A stretch of DNA of 64,000 bases from Saccharopolyspora hordei (GCF_013410345.1 NZ_JACCFJ010000001.1:3199001-3263000), one strand, 5' to 3'. Positions 48,901-57,739 are shown, counted from the stretch's first letter. The notes: generated by a model not told the origin, from the sequence alone. A program made the numbers and translations.

Positions 48901-49740
48901 CGGGCGAAGGTCCACGGGACGATGGCCATCGCCGAGGTGCTGCAGGACCGGCCGGACGCGCTGCTGGTGCTGTTCTCCTCGGTCAACGGTGAGTTCGGCG
49001 GCAGCTCCTTCGGCGCGTACTCCTCGGCGAACAGCTTCCTCAACGGCTTCGCCGACCACTGGGGGCGGGAGCGAGGGCGTCCGGTCCGCTGCCTGTCGTG
49101 GAGCATGTGGACCGACAGCGGGATGAACCGCGGCAGCCCGTCGGCGGCCGCGGCCTCCCGCGGGTTCCTGCCGATCGACGACGCCGGCGGGCTGGCCTCG
49201 CTGCTGGCCGCCCTGGGCCAGGACCGGGTGAACCTGCTGATCGGGCTGGACCGCCGCAACGAGCACATCGTCTCCGAACTCGCCCCGGAGCACCTGCGCA
49301 GCGCGGAGGTCGTGGTCGCCCACGCGGGCGAGCCGCAGGACGAGCAGGCACTGCGCGCAGCGGCGGCACCGGTGCTGGCGCGCTGCCCCGTCCCGGTGCG
49401 GTTCCTGCACGTCCCGGAGGTCCCGCGAGACCCCGCCGGCGAGGTGGACGAACCCGCGCTGCTGGCGATGGCGCGGGCCGCGGCCGAGCGGGGGCGCCGC
49501 CGGTACGTCGAGCCGGAGACCGACCTGGAGCGCCGACTGGCCGAGATCTGGGGCGAGGTGCTCGGCCGGGACCGGGTCGGCCGGGACGACGCGTTCTTCG
49601 AACTCGGTGGCAACTCCCTGCGCGCGGCGCAGCTGGTCGCCCGGATCAACGGAGCGCTGCCCATCCGGGTCGCGGTCCACCAGCTCTACGACCACCCCAC
49701 GGTCGGCGGCCTGGCCCGGGTCCTGGAGAGCACGCACTGA
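45976..49740 (+). CDS. Acyl-AMP ligase - ketoreductase - carrier protein fusion
   Basis: The protein has about 1,254 residues. Residues about 70-635 form an acyl-AMP ligase with [12 protein letters not shown], the PksJ-type stretch [20 protein letters not shown] and the C-terminal [11 protein letters not shown] lysine. Residues about 640-1130 form a polyketide-type ketoreductase (NADPH motif [11 protein letters not shown] near 860; Lys in YRAKVHG; Ser and Tyr in [10 protein letters not shown] and AYSSANSF). Residues about 1175-1250 form a carrier with [14 protein letters not shown]. There is no ketosynthase, acyltransferase or condensation domain. I infer that it activates a carboxylic acid, probably a keto acid, reduces the carbonyl on the carrier and passes a hydroxyacyl group on. 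ATG 45976 has a perfect AGGAGG at 45961-45966. The acid and the acceptor are unknown. Confidence 0.88.
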   Translation: MSDELIAELTEVVRAQPGVTEVAGAVRREARTAVTERPERTEARPGAAAETRGDDLPVAEVHGGELPDDPDAPTTLVEALLLAAERAPGRGVHHLAADGTESFQSYADLFTGSCELLAGLREEGLRPGDSVLFQFTDSRAFFTAFWACVLGGFVPTPCGVPLGFDRENAGLRKLRNAWELLEHPVVLTDAGLLDALTGLDWGLTARSVDELRRPGARPEPFAAGPDDPVVQLLTSGSTGVPKCVRHANASIIARTLASAAANGFDEHDVSLNWIPLDHVGAVIMHNVSNVVLRNEHVNVETDAFLADPLAWMDWVHRFRVSVTWAPNFAFSLFNDNAERIGDRDWDLSCLRHVCNGGEAVVTRTAQRFLELLRPFGLPADALLPTFGMSEIASGTIYSTLSGDDPAQGTISVEKASLGGRLRVVEPKDSPDVITFTEVGRPLPGLRLRIVDDQDRPLPEDHVGRLQFSGSTMMTGYHRNPEANRKAYTADGWFNSGDLGFVHEGRLTLTGRDSDLIVVQGVNYLNFDIESVVEQVPGTEVTFVAACGDSAGGAETDKLVVFFVPTTPDVAATVARIKARLAEEIGLQPHLVVPVERDRFPKTNSGKIQRSQLLSDLHAGAFDDALRDLADSPDEPVSPSEWFFERVWTEQPAVESGRGDGVRVVFADAAHEERFGQHTAVVVPGTRFARDGARFSINPENSDHYRALFEVLARDFGPVDTVVHAWAAAPSGSLDAGLRVGVQSVRRLIATLATVPHRPDVLVLTAGGLWVRDGDAVDVPKAALPGLVRTAVAEGAVRSLRQVDLPAGAPEEWGEIVRAELSAAPDADVVAHRAGTRLVPKLSPVRLDLDTAPELVQGGVYVITGGLGGIGHQIAEYLLATYQARLLLVGRSALAEGSVKAERLADLRTLGEVEYRSLDVGDAVALHSAVAQAERRWGRPLSGVLHLASNDVSHQWERLEEHTVARASRREFAEAYRAKVHGTMAIAEVLQDRPDALLVLFSSVNGEFGGSSFGAYSSANSFLNGFADHWGRERGRPVRCLSWSMWTDSGMNRGSPSAAAASRGFLPIDDAGGLASLLAALGQDRVNLLIGLDRRNEHIVSELAPEHLRSAEVVVAHAGEPQDEQALRAAAAPVLARCPVPVRFLHVPEVPRDPAGEVDEPALLAMARAAAERGRRRYVEPETDLERRLAEIWGEVLGRDRVGRDDAFFELGGNSLRAAQLVARINGALPIRVAVHQLYDHPTVGGLARVLESTH

Positions 49741-49772
49741 CCGAACACGTTTCGCAGAGAGGGAAGCAAGAC

Positions 49773-49982
49773 ATGACGAACCCGTTCGAAGACCCCGACG
49801 GCCGCTACCTGGTCCTGGTGAACGACGAGGGCCAGCACTCGCTGTGGCCGACGTTCGTCGAGGTGCCCGCGGGCTGGACGAAGGTCTACGGCGAGGACAC
49901 CCGGGACGCGTGCCTGCAGTACGTCGAGGAGAACTGGACGGACTTGCGGCCGAAGAGCCTCATCGAGGCGATGGGCGGCTGA
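49773..49982 (+). CDS. mbtH: MbtH-like protein
   Basis: A protein of 69 residues with the full MbtH signature: NPFED at the start, [19 protein letters not shown] in the middle, then [17 protein letters not shown]. MbtH proteins bind NRPS adenylation domains and are often needed for their solubility or activity. The ATG at 49773 has AGAGAGGGAAG upstream. It is the last gene of the operon. Confidence 0.96.
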   Translation: MTNPFEDPDGRYLVLVNDEGQHSLWPTFVEVPAGWTKVYGEDTRDACLQYVEENWTDLRPKSLIEAMGG

Positions 49983-50003
49983 CCGGGGCCAGCCGCGGCG
50001 ATG

Positions 50004-50040
50004 CGCCGGGGCCCGGGGCGTTGGACCCCGGACCCCGGCG
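50004..50040. terminator. Hairpin between converging operons
   Basis: GCCGGGG-type arms (50004-50018 with 50026-50040) form about 15 bp with one mismatch around a 7-nt loop. It lies 21 nt after the MbtH stop and between converging operons. The rest of the gap to 50215 shows only G+C-rich low-complexity sequence. Confidence 0.6.
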
Positions 50041-50214
50041 TCCTGCTGTCCACCGGATGCGAGGGCCTCGGGTCCGCGATCCCCGTTGGGGTCGCACGTC
50101 CGGTCCCGGTGGGAAGCGCGCGACGGGGCTCGGGGACCGGCGCGCGGGGTCCGGGCCCGTCGCGGACGGGCGCGGGCGCGCGGTTGCCCGGAGGGGATGC
50201 CCGCTCGCGCGGTG

Positions 50215-51189
50215 TCAGCGTTGGGTCGCGAGCTCGTCGGTGGGGTCGACGTGGTAGACCTGCTGGACCCAGCTGGGTTGGTAGAGCGAGTCGAGGTAGC
50301 GCTCGCCGAGGTCCGGGGCGATGGTCACCGCGGTGACGTCCGGGCCCACGTCGTTGGCCGTCAGCCACTGGGTCGCGCCGCTGATCACGGTGCCGGTGGA
50401 ACCGCCGAACAGGAAGCCCCGGCGGGCCAGCCGGTGGCAGGTGCGCACCGTGTCGATCTCCTCCACCAGCACCACGTCGTCCACGAAGGACTCGTCGAGC
50501 AGCGCCGGCCGCACCCCGGTCCCCAAGCCCGGGATCATCCGCGGCGCGGCCGGGCCGCCGAAGGTGACCGAACCGACCGCGTCGACCGCCACGATGCGCA
50601 CGCCCGGGCGGAACCGCTTGAAGTAGCGGGCGCAGCCCATCAGGGTGCCGGTGGTGCCCGCGCCCACGAACAGCACGTCGAGGGTGGGGAAGGCCCGGTC
50701 GATCGAGGGCGCGGTGGTGCGGTAGTGGGCCGTCCAGTTGTCCTGGTTGGCGTACTGGTTCAGCCACACGTACCGGTCGTCGTCCGCGCAGAGCTCGCGC
50801 ACGTGGGCGATGCGGGCCGCGAGGTAGCCGCCTTCGGCGGCGGGCTCGGTGATGGTGTGCACCTGGGCGCCGAGGGTCTCCATCAGCTGCTTGGTCGCGA
50901 GGTTGCACCGAGCGTCGGTCACGCACACGAACTGGTAGCCCTTGCTGGCCGCGAGCACGCTCAGCGCCACGCCGAGGTTGCCGGACGAGGACTCGACCAG
51001 GATGGAGCCCGGGCGCAGCGCCCCGGAGCGCTCCGCGGCGGCGACCATCGACTCGGCCGCTTTGAGCTTGATCGAGCCGGCGAAGTTGAACCCCTCGCAC
51101 TTCAGGTACAGCGGGACGCCGACGGAGGGCCGGAGGTCGACGTAGAGGTCGTCCTCGTTGAATTCGTGCGGCTGCGAGATGATGGGCAC
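50215..51189 (-). CDS. sbnA: SbnA-like PLP enzyme: N-(2-amino-2-carboxyethyl)-L-glutamate synthase
   Basis: A fold-type II PLP enzyme of the cysteine synthase superfamily, about 324 residues. The PLP lysine lies in FAGSIKLKAA (Lys41). The Asn loop is ESSSGNLGVAL, and phosphate is held by VGAGTTGTLMG. In staphyloferrin B synthesis SbnA condenses O-phospho-L-serine with L-glutamate, and SbnB releases L-2,3-diaminopropionate. Viomycin-type clusters use the same pair. The next gene upstream is an SbnB homologue, so the assignment is strong. The likely start is GTG at 51189, with GGAGA upstream. A longer reading to 51318 adds only an Arg-rich tail that crosses a hairpin. Confidence 0.88.
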   Translation of the reverse strand: MPIISQPHEFNEDDLYVDLRPSVGVPLYLKCEGFNFAGSIKLKAAESMVAAAERSGALRPGSILVESSSGNLGVALSVLAASKGYQFVCVTDARCNLATKQLMETLGAQVHTITEPAAEGGYLAARIAHVRELCADDDRYVWLNQYANQDNWTAHYRTTAPSIDRAFPTLDVLFVGAGTTGTLMGCARYFKRFRPGVRIVAVDAVGSVTFGGPAAPRMIPGLGTGVRPALLDESFVDDVVLVEEIDTVRTCHRLARRGFLFGGSTGTVISGATQWLTANDVGPDVTAVTIAPDLGERYLDSLYQPSWVQQVYHVDPTDELATQR

Positions 51190-51287
51190 CGAGCTGTCTC
51201 CGTCTTGTCCGAACGAACCTGTGTTGCGGGTGCGTGGAGCGGCGCGGGCGGTGCGAGCCGCACGCCGCGCCCAGCGGGCGCGTGGAG

Positions 51288-51326
51288 GCCCGGCGGTGCG
51301 GGGCCGCTGGGGCCGCACCGCCGGGC
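51288..51326 (-). terminator. Intercistronic hairpin between the SbnB-like and SbnA-like genes
   Basis: A perfect 14-bp inverted repeat (51288-51301 with 51313-51326, GCCCGGCGGTGCGG) lies 12 nt after the stop of the SbnB-like gene and about 100 nt before the SbnA-like start. It may reduce read-through or stabilise the upstream mRNA within the operon. Confidence 0.5.
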
Positions 51327-51337
51327 ACCCGGTGCCG

Positions 51338-52372
51338 TCATCCGTAGCGGCGGAGCTCCGAGAAGAAGTCGGGCACCACGGTGGGCTCTCCGTGCGCCAT
51401 GACCTGGTCGTAGACGAACTTCCCCACCGCCAGGTCGAGCACGCCGAGGCCGAACGGGGAGAACACCACCGGCCGGTCGGCGGGGACCTTGAGCTCCCCG
51501 GCGAGCACGTCGTTGATCGTGCCGTCCACGAAGTCCCGGTTGCCGGTCCGCTGCTCGGCCAGGTGCGGCGAGGTGTCGGCCTTGAGGCAGTGGTCGACGT
51601 CGTCGACGACGTTCACCGACGACAGGACGACCTCCGGGGACAGGTCGCGCAGGGACACGTGCAGCACCAGCGGGGCGTGCTCGAACCACGCCGGATCGTG
51701 CACGTGCGGCGTGCCCGCCACCGTCGCGAACACCACGAGGTCGGCGGACCGGATGAGCGACTCAGCGCTGTCGTGCACCACGACCCGCGGACCGTCCTCG
51801 ACCCGCTCCAGGTAGGAGGTGAAGCCCGCGGTGTGCTCGGCGGAGAGGTCGTGGACCCCGATCTCGTCGAAGGTCCAGCCGGTGCCCTGCAGGTACTCGT
51901 GGATGTAGCGGGCGATGAGGCCGACGCCGATGAACCCGATTCGGCGCGGGCGCCCCCGGTCCCGGCTCAGGTGGTCGGCGGCCAGCGCGGCCGAGGCCGC
52001 GGTGCGGGTCGCGCTGATCACCGAGCTCTCCAGGCAAGCGAACGGGTAGCCGGTGTCGTGGTCGTTGAGCACCAGCACCGCCGAGGCGCGCGGGATGCCG
52101 GCCGCGACGTTGTCCGGGAAGCTGGAGATCCACTTGATCCCGTCCACCGCGGTGTCACCGCCGAGCGAGGCGGGCAGCGCGATGATCCGGGAACTGGGCC
52201 GGTCGGGGAAGCGCAGGAAGTACGACGGCGGGTTGACCGTCCGGCCCGCGCCGTGCAACCGGTAGGCCTGCTCGACGATGTCCACGACCTGCTCGTGCCG
52301 CCCGGCGAGGGCGCTCTGCACCTGGGCCCCGGAGATGACGGTGAAGGCCGGTACGTTGGCTGATGTCGACAT
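51338..52372 (-). CDS. sbnB: SbnB-like ornithine cyclodeaminase family dehydrogenase (Dap-forming)
   Basis: The protein has 344 residues of the ornithine cyclodeaminase/mu-crystallin fold. Lys80 in DGIKWISSFP is the family's substrate-site lysine, and GFIGVGLIA (146-154) is the NAD-binding loop. SbnB oxidises N-(2-amino-2-carboxyethyl)-glutamate with NAD+ and water to L-2,3-diaminopropionate, 2-oxoglutarate and NADH. Pairing with the adjacent SbnA-like gene favours this over true ornithine cyclodeamination. The ATG at 52372 has GGAG upstream. It lies 28 bp behind the oxygenase in one minus-strand operon. Confidence 0.88.
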   Translation of the reverse strand: MSTSANVPAFTVISGAQVQSALAGRHEQVVDIVEQAYRLHGAGRTVNPPSYFLRFPDRPSSRIIALPASLGGDTAVDGIKWISSFPDNVAAGIPRASAVLVLNDHDTGYPFACLESSVISATRTAASAALAADHLSRDRGRPRRIGFIGVGLIARYIHEYLQGTGWTFDEIGVHDLSAEHTAGFTSYLERVEDGPRVVVHDSAESLIRSADLVVFATVAGTPHVHDPAWFEHAPLVLHVSLRDLSPEVVLSSVNVVDDVDHCLKADTSPHLAEQRTGNRDFVDGTINDVLAGELKVPADRPVVFSPFGLGVLDLAVGKFVYDQVMAHGEPTVVPDFFSELRRYG

Positions 52373-52400
52373 GGTGCTCCGCTCGGGTTCTCGTGGTGGT

Positions 52401-53387
52401 TCAGGACGGCGACACCGTCGGCGAGCAGCTCGCGAGGCTGACCGGTTCGCCCATGGCGACCAGCACCTCGCGCGCCCCCTCGTACGGTTCGCGGCTGTGC
52501 GCCTGCGCGATGTTGTCGACCAGCATCAGGTCGCCGGTCTGCCACGGCTCCCGCCGCGTGTGCTCCTCGTAGACCTTGTTGAGCAGCGCGACCACGTCGT
52601 CCTCGATGGGCGCGCCGCTGCCGTAGCGGCTGTTGAACGGCAGGCCGTCCGGGCCGAACTCCATGAGCAGGTAGTCGCGCACCTCGGGGTCGATCGTCCA
52701 CTCGTTGAGGAACGCGACCTGGTTGAACCACACCCGCGCGCCGGTCTTCGGGTGGGTGATGACGGCCGAGCGGCGCTGCTTGGTGCGCAGGCCGTCCATG
52801 GCGTCCCACTCGAACTCGATGGCGTTGTCCCGGCAGTAGCGCTCCACCTCGCCGCGGTCGTCGGTGCCGAAGGCCTCCTGCCACGGCACGCCGACCATCT
52901 CGTTGTAGTTGCGCACCAGCTGCCAGCCCTCCCGCTCGAAGCGCTCGACCAGGTCGGCGGGCAGCGCCTCCAGCACCGCGGCCGCGTCCGCGACCCCGGT
53001 CACCCCGCCCGAGGCCGGCGCGCCGAGGCAGCCGAACACCATCAGGCCCGGGAAGGTCAGCGTGTAGCTGAGCTCGTGGTGCATGCACATCGGCTGGTTC
53101 GGCGGCCACTTCGAGGACGAGTAGACGCCGTCCTCGTAGCTCCAGCGGCGGGCGAACGCCTCGCGCTCGGGCAGCAGCGGGCCGGCCACGTCCCGCGCCA
53201 CCCGGCCGAAGGCGGCCGCGTCGGCCAGGTGCAGGCCGCGCACCAGCAGTGCGCCGTGCTGGTCGACGAGCGACCGGATCCGGTCGCGGTGCTGGGCCAC
53301 CCACGTCGTGGCCTCGGGGGTGCCGTCGACGTGCACGACGGCCGGCCTTCCGTCGGCGAGGTGGACGTCGAGTTCTGCGGCGGACAT
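52401..53387 (-). CDS. TauD/SyrP-family Fe(II)/2-oxoglutarate dioxygenase
   Basis: The protein has 328 residues. The iron triad is His103-x-Glu105 in CMHHELSYTL and the distal His297 in DNIAQAHSREPYEG, with Arg306 as the likely 2-oxoglutarate anchor. The HHELSY context and the stretch APASGGVTGVADA match the SyrP subgroup, whose founder is linked to beta-hydroxylation of an NRPS-bound aspartate. It sits 22 bp after the A-T-TE gene, so hydroxylation of the residue held on that carrier is the simplest inference. The ATG at 53387 has GGGAGG upstream. The product could also be a hydroxylated residue of the main chain. Confidence 0.85.
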   Translation of the reverse strand: MSAAELDVHLADGRPAVVHVDGTPEATTWVAQHRDRIRSLVDQHGALLVRGLHLADAAAFGRVARDVAGPLLPEREAFARRWSYEDGVYSSSKWPPNQPMCMHHELSYTLTFPGLMVFGCLGAPASGGVTGVADAAAVLEALPADLVERFEREGWQLVRNYNEMVGVPWQEAFGTDDRGEVERYCRDNAIEFEWDAMDGLRTKQRRSAVITHPKTGARVWFNQVAFLNEWTIDPEVRDYLLMEFGPDGLPFNSRYGSGAPIEDDVVALLNKVYEEHTRREPWQTGDLMLVDNIAQAHSREPYEGAREVLVAMGEPVSLASCSPTVSPS

Positions 53388-53409
53388 CGCTGGTTGCCTC
53401 CCAGGGTGG

Positions 53410-56400
53410 TCAACGGACGGGGTGGACGGCGGTCACCGCCTCGGCGGCGTGCGTGGCGAGGAAGTAGTGGCCACCGCCGGAGATCTCGTGCCGGTCGACG
53501 TGCTCGGCGACCACGTGCCAGCGCCGGTGGTCGACACGTCCGGCGTCGTCGCGCGCGGTGACGACGGTGAGCGGCGCGGACAGGCGTCGCGCCGGGGGAG
53601 CGGTCTGCAGGTCGGCCAGGTATTGCGCGGCGACGCGCACGTCGTGCCGGTAGGCCTCGGCGACGTGGGCGGCGTGCTCCGGGCGCAGCTGGTCGAGCTC
53701 GTGGAACGCGGGCTGGGCGCTGAGCCGCCGCTTGAGCTCCTCGGTGGACAGCTCGCTGATCTCGGCGACGTCCGCCTGCAGCACCTCGACCGGGTCGAGG
53801 TCGCGGGCTCCGACGAGCACCTGGTGCACGCGGGTGCCCTGCTCCTCGAGCTGCAGCGCGGCGTGCACCGCGAACGCGGCGCCCGCGGAGTGGCCCCACA
53901 GCGTGACCGTCTCCAGGCCGAGCTCGCCGATCTCGGCGACGACCTCCTTGACGGTCTGCTCCAGCCCGGCGAAGGACCCCGCGTCCGCGCCGACGTCGTG
54001 CCCGGGCAGCTGCACCGCGTGCGTGCTGATCCCCGCGGCCCGCAGCGCCTGGGCGAACGCGTGGAAGTTGACCGGGCCGCCCCCGGCGTAGGGGAAGAGC
54101 ACCAGCCCGTGCCGCGAACCGTCCGCGGTCGCCAGCCGCTGCAGCACCCCGGAGCGCTCCTCGCGGCGCCCGTCGATGAGCGCGGCCAGGTCGGCGAGCA
54201 CCGGGGACCCGGTGACGTCCCGGAGCGTGATCGTGCGGCCCAGCTTGAGGATCAGCTTGACCGCCGACAGCGAGGTGCCGCCGCGCTCGAAGAAGTCGGC
54301 GTCCCGCCCGATCTCGTCGACCGGCAGGCCGAGCACCTCCGCCCACTGCTGCGCCAGGTGCCGTTCGGTCGGCGTCCGCGGCGGGACGTGCCGGGTCACC
54401 GGGGTGCGTTCGGCGGCGAGCGCGGTCAGCGCCTTCTTGTCGGTCTTGCCGTTGCCGGTCAGCGGCAGCGCCTCGCAGTGGTGGAAGTGCTCGGGGACCA
54501 TGTAGTGCGGCAGGCTGCGGCGCAGGAACTCCTTGAACTCCTCCGCGGAGAGCCGGTCGGCGCCGGTGTGGAAGGCGACCAGGTGCTTGCCGGCGGCGTC
54601 CTCGGTCACCACCACCGCGCCGTCGCGCACCCCCGGCGCGCGCAGCAGCTGGTTCTCGATCTCGCCGATCTCGATGCGGAACCCGCGGATCTTGACCTGC
54701 GCGTCACGCCGGCCCAGGAACTCGACCTTGCCCTCCGGCAGCCACCGGCCGAAGTCACCGGACCGGTACAGCCGCCGGCCGGGCCGGTGCGGGTCGGTGC
54801 CGAACGCGGCGGCGGTGCGCTCCGGGTCGTTGATGTAGCCGCGGCCGACGCACACCCCGGACAGCACGATCTCGCCCGGTGCCCCGAGCGGCACCGGCTG
54901 CAGGTGCTGGTCCACGACGTAGACGTGGGTGTTCTGCACCGGCGGGCCCAGCGGCACCCGGTCGCGGACCGGGACCGCGGTCATCACCTCGTGGTTGGTG
55001 TCGTCGGAGGTCTCGGTGAGGCCGTAGACGTTGGCGAGCGCCACCCCCGGGTAGGCGGCGAACCAGCGCTCGGTCAGCTCCTTCTTCAACGCCTCCCCGG
55101 TCACCGACACGCACCGCAGGTCCGGCAGCTCCCGCGGCGAGTCCTCCAGGTAGGACAGCACGGTCTCCAGGTAGGACGGCACGAGCTGGGCGATCTGCAC
55201 GCGGTGCTCGACGAGCGTGTCCACGAACCGCTGCACGTCCAGGATGACGTCCTGCTCGACCAGCACGGTGCGTCCGCCGACCAGCAACGCGCTGACCAGC
55301 TGCCACAGCGAGATGTCGAAGCACTGCGGGGCGGTCTCGCTGACCACGGCTCCCTCGCCGATCCCCAGGTCGTGGACCTTGGCGAAGAGGTGGTTGAGCA
55401 TGCCGGCGTGCTCGCACATCGCGCCCTTGGGCTCGCCGGTGGAACCCGAGGTGAAGTAGACGTACGCGAGCTGGTCGGCGTCGACCGGCACCCGCGGGTC
55501 GGTGGTGTCGCCGTCGACGTCGCTCAGCAGCAGCACCTCGGCGGTGACCTCGGCGCGGTCGAGGTGGGCGGTGCGGCCGGCCTCGGCCAGCACCCACCGG
55601 CACTCGCTGCGGCGCAGCGTCCGGGCGATCCGCTCGGCGGGGAAGTCCGGCTCCACGGGGAGGTAGCAGCCCCCGGCCTTGAACACGCCCAGCACGGACG
55701 CCATCCAGTCCAGGTTGCGGTCGGTCACCACCGCGACGACGTCCTCGCGGCCCAGGCCGCGGTCGAGCAGCGCGTGCGCGATCTGGTTGGCGCGCTCGTT
55801 GAGCTGCCGGTAGGTCCACGCACGGTCCCGGTGGACCGCGGCGATCGCGTCGGGGTGGCGGCGGACGCGCTCCTCGACGAGCTCGTGCACCCGCGCGTCG
55901 GGCAGCTCGCGTTCGGGGCCGGCCAGCTCGACGAGCTGGAACCGGCGTTCCTCGGCGGACAGCAGCGTTCCTCCGGCGTGCGCGGCGTCGAGGTCGGTGG
56001 CCATCAGCTCCAGCGCCGCCCGGTAGTAGCCGCTCATGCGGTGCACCTGGTCCGCGCTGAGGCGGTCGGTGCGGTACCGCAGCGACAGCACGGCCGATCC
56101 GGCGTCGAACCCGACCCGCAGCGCGAACTCCCCGACCTCGCCGGAGGTCCCGGTGAGGTCGAGGACGGTGTCGAACAGCTCGGCGGGGTCCTGTGCCAGC
56201 TCGGCGGGCAGGTGCGCGCGGAGGTCGTTCTCCGCGCGCCGCGCGCGGTGCACCAGGTCTCGCCACGAGCCGGTGGGCAGGTCCAGCGAGCACGGCACGG
56301 GCGAGTCGGCGAGGTACCCGGTGACCACGTGCTCCTCACCGGTGACGGCGGCCAGCACCTTCACGTGCGCGGCCAGCACCACGGTCCCGACCGGCACGCC

Positions 56401-56589
56401 CAGGGCCTCGGCGGTCTTCCGGAGCGCCGCTCCGGGCAGCTCGCGCTCGTGCACCTCGACGCCGGGCTGCGGGTCGGCGTCGGGGAGGAACCAGGGTGGG
56501 ATCGGCGTGCAGGCCCCGCTCTCCAGCGTCCGGGACCAGAATGCGCGCCGTTGCGCGGACGACCGGTTCAACCGAGGTTCTCCCTCCAC
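53410..56589 (-). CDS. Stand-alone NRPS: truncated C - A - T - thioesterase
   Basis: The protein has about 1,059 residues. Residues 10-225 resemble only the C-terminal lobe of a condensation domain, and no HHxxxDG is present. Residues 226-740 form a complete adenylation domain (YFTSGSTGEPKGA, VYGLTETSDD, YRSGDFGRW, NGKTDKKAL). The carrier has FFERGGTSLSAVKL near 766. The last 225 residues are a type II-like thioesterase (LVLFPYAGGGP, GHSAGAAF near 898, GGGHYFL). The pocket code read by eye is DIWQSTVDDK. The two adjacent Asp residues suggest an amino-bearing side chain such as Dap or Dab. It could load the adenylation-less modules in trans, with the thioesterase-like domain as transferase, or release a hydroxylated amino acid. 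The start may be GTG 56589, but TTG 56571 has a better-placed GGAGGGAG. Confidence 0.88.
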   Translation of the reverse strand: MEGEPRLNRSSAQRRAFWSRTLESGACTPIPPWFLPDADPQPGVEVHERELPGAALRKTAEALGVPVGTVVLAAHVKVLAAVTGEEHVVTGYLADSPVPCSLDLPTGSWRDLVHRARRAENDLRAHLPAELAQDPAELFDTVLDLTGTSGEVGEFALRVGFDAGSAVLSLRYRTDRLSADQVHRMSGYYRAALELMATDLDAAHAGGTLLSAEERRFQLVELAGPERELPDARVHELVEERVRRHPDAIAAVHRDRAWTYRQLNERANQIAHALLDRGLGREDVVAVVTDRNLDWMASVLGVFKAGGCYLPVEPDFPAERIARTLRRSECRWVLAEAGRTAHLDRAEVTAEVLLLSDVDGDTTDPRVPVDADQLAYVYFTSGSTGEPKGAMCEHAGMLNHLFAKVHDLGIGEGAVVSETAPQCFDISLWQLVSALLVGGRTVLVEQDVILDVQRFVDTLVEHRVQIAQLVPSYLETVLSYLEDSPRELPDLRCVSVTGEALKKELTERWFAAYPGVALANVYGLTETSDDTNHEVMTAVPVRDRVPLGPPVQNTHVYVVDQHLQPVPLGAPGEIVLSGVCVGRGYINDPERTAAAFGTDPHRPGRRLYRSGDFGRWLPEGKVEFLGRRDAQVKIRGFRIEIGEIENQLLRAPGVRDGAVVVTEDAAGKHLVAFHTGADRLSAEEFKEFLRRSLPHYMVPEHFHHCEALPLTGNGKTDKKALTALAAERTPVTRHVPPRTPTERHLAQQWAEVLGLPVDEIGRDADFFERGGTSLSAVKLILKLGRTITLRDVTGSPVLADLAALIDGRREERSGVLQRLATADGSRHGLVLFPYAGGGPVNFHAFAQALRAAGISTHAVQLPGHDVGADAGSFAGLEQTVKEVVAEIGELGLETVTLWGHSAGAAFAVHAALQLEEQGTRVHQVLVGARDLDPVEVLQADVAEISELSTEELKRRLSAQPAFHELDQLRPEHAAHVAEAYRHDVRVAAQYLADLQTAPPARRLSAPLTVVTARDDAGRVDHRRWHVVAEHVDRHEISGGGHYFLATHAAEAVTAVHPVR

Positions 56590-56654
56590 TCAGGACTGGC
56601 CAGTCGACGCTCGCCGCGTGGCCTGTTCGCCGCTCCGCCGGGGCTGCCGGCGGG

Positions 56655-57638
56655 TCAGTCGAGGACGTAGCCGTCGTCCGCGCGGTGCCGCCGCGAGGCG
56701 CGGAAGTCGGCCAGCGAGAAGCTGCGCTGCAACCACCGGTCGCGGCCGTCGTAGCGCGGCCGGAACGCGGTCCGGCCGTGCACCGTGACCCGGTTGTCCA
56801 CGATGGCCATCGAGCCGGGGGTCAGGTAGTGGGTGTGCGCGTGCTCGCCGAAGAGCTCCTGCAGCTCGTCCATGGCCGCGCGGGCCCGGTCGGTCAGCGG
56901 TTCCGTCGCGGCGAAGTCGATCTGCAGGTCGGGGTCTTCGGGCGCGCCGGTCAGCGCGGCGTGCGGCGTGGTGTCGCCGCTGGTGGACCCGAACGACGGC
57001 GGCGGCGCGGTGACGAACTCCGCGCTGGACAGCGCTTCCCGCGCCGAGGGGGTGAGCAGGTCGAGCACCTGCCGGATGCACGCGGTGCGCAGCCCGGCGA
57101 CGCCCTCGTGGTCGGAGCGCAGGCAGGACAGCATCACGAAGTCCGGCCGGTGCGGGTGGAAGGCGTTCTCGGTGTGGAACGACAGCAGCGCCGAACCGGC
57201 GTTGCCCTGGAACTCCTCCTTGCCCGGCACCGGGACCACGTCCTGCACGAGCGCCCCGGACTTCTCCGGGCGGAACGAGGCCGGGTCGCCCAGGCCGGCG
57301 GCGAACATGATGAGCACCGCGGCGGGCACGGTGGCGGTGCGCTGCACCGAGCCGTCCCGGGTCGGGGTGTCGGGCACCCCGTCGGGGCCCAGCGGCAACC
57401 CGCTGACCACGAGCGCGCCGGTGGTGCCGGTGTCGCGGCGGAACCGCCGGAGGGTGGTGCGCACCGAGACGGGCAGGTGCTCCCACGCGTCGCGGGCCGC
57501 CGCGATCCACGCGGCGTCGTCGACCTTGCCGTCGGCGACGGGGAGCAGGTCGAGGGCGACCCGTTCGATCTCGCGCGCGTCGTGCGGTTCGATCACCGCG
57601 GTCTGCGGCGGGACCTCCGCGCGGACTGCCATCGACAT
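56655..57638 (-). CDS. Clavaminate synthase-like (AsnO/VioC family) amino-acid beta-hydroxylase
   Basis: An Fe(II)/2-oxoglutarate oxygenase of 327 residues. The metal ligands are His155-x-Glu157 in LLSFHTENAFHPHRPDF and the distal His287 in VTVHGRTAF, with a C-terminal Arg for 2-oxoglutarate. HTEN/HTED followed by AFHPxRPD is typical of AsnO (free L-Asn, calcium-dependent lipopeptides) and VioC (free L-Arg, viomycin). The last two NRPS modules read Asn and a basic residue, so 3-hydroxy-Asn or 3-hydroxy-Arg is the expected product. The ATG at 57638 has GGAGGTGG upstream and is the first gene of the minus-strand operon. Confidence 0.9.
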   Translation of the reverse strand: MSMAVRAEVPPQTAVIEPHDAREIERVALDLLPVADGKVDDAAWIAAARDAWEHLPVSVRTTLRRFRRDTGTTGALVVSGLPLGPDGVPDTPTRDGSVQRTATVPAAVLIMFAAGLGDPASFRPEKSGALVQDVVPVPGKEEFQGNAGSALLSFHTENAFHPHRPDFVMLSCLRSDHEGVAGLRTACIRQVLDLLTPSAREALSSAEFVTAPPPSFGSTSGDTTPHAALTGAPEDPDLQIDFAATEPLTDRARAAMDELQELFGEHAHTHYLTPGSMAIVDNRVTVHGRTAFRPRYDGRDRWLQRSFSLADFRASRRHRADDGYVLD

Positions 57639-57696
57639 GATCCACCTCCGGTTCGGCAACGATCGCCGGTCCGCACTTCGCGGCGACGCGCCAGCG

Positions 57697-57729
57697 AACC
57701 TAGGCAGGCCGCGTTTTGGCTCGATATCG
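57697..57729 (-). promoter_or_regulatory. SARP-type promoter of the minus-strand oxygenase/NRPS/Dap operon
   Basis: On the minus strand CGATAT (57729-57724) and a degenerate CAAAAC (57718-57713) are 11 bp apart. TAGGTT (57702-57697) begins 16 nt after the second, matching the other sites. A leader of about 50 nt would precede the ATG at 57638. Confidence 0.6.
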
Positions 57730-57739
57730 AATCCTTTTC

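Noticed and set aside
50215-52372. SbnA/SbnB pair as sign of a staphyloferrin-type siderophore
   Set aside because: No NIS synthetases, siderophore receptor or iron regulation is seen. The pair also supplies Dap to peptide antibiotics, which fits the NRPS context better.
51338-52372. True ornithine cyclodeaminase making proline
   Set aside because: Adjacency to the SbnA homologue in a Dap-type pair makes the SbnB reaction more likely. The fold alone cannot distinguish them.
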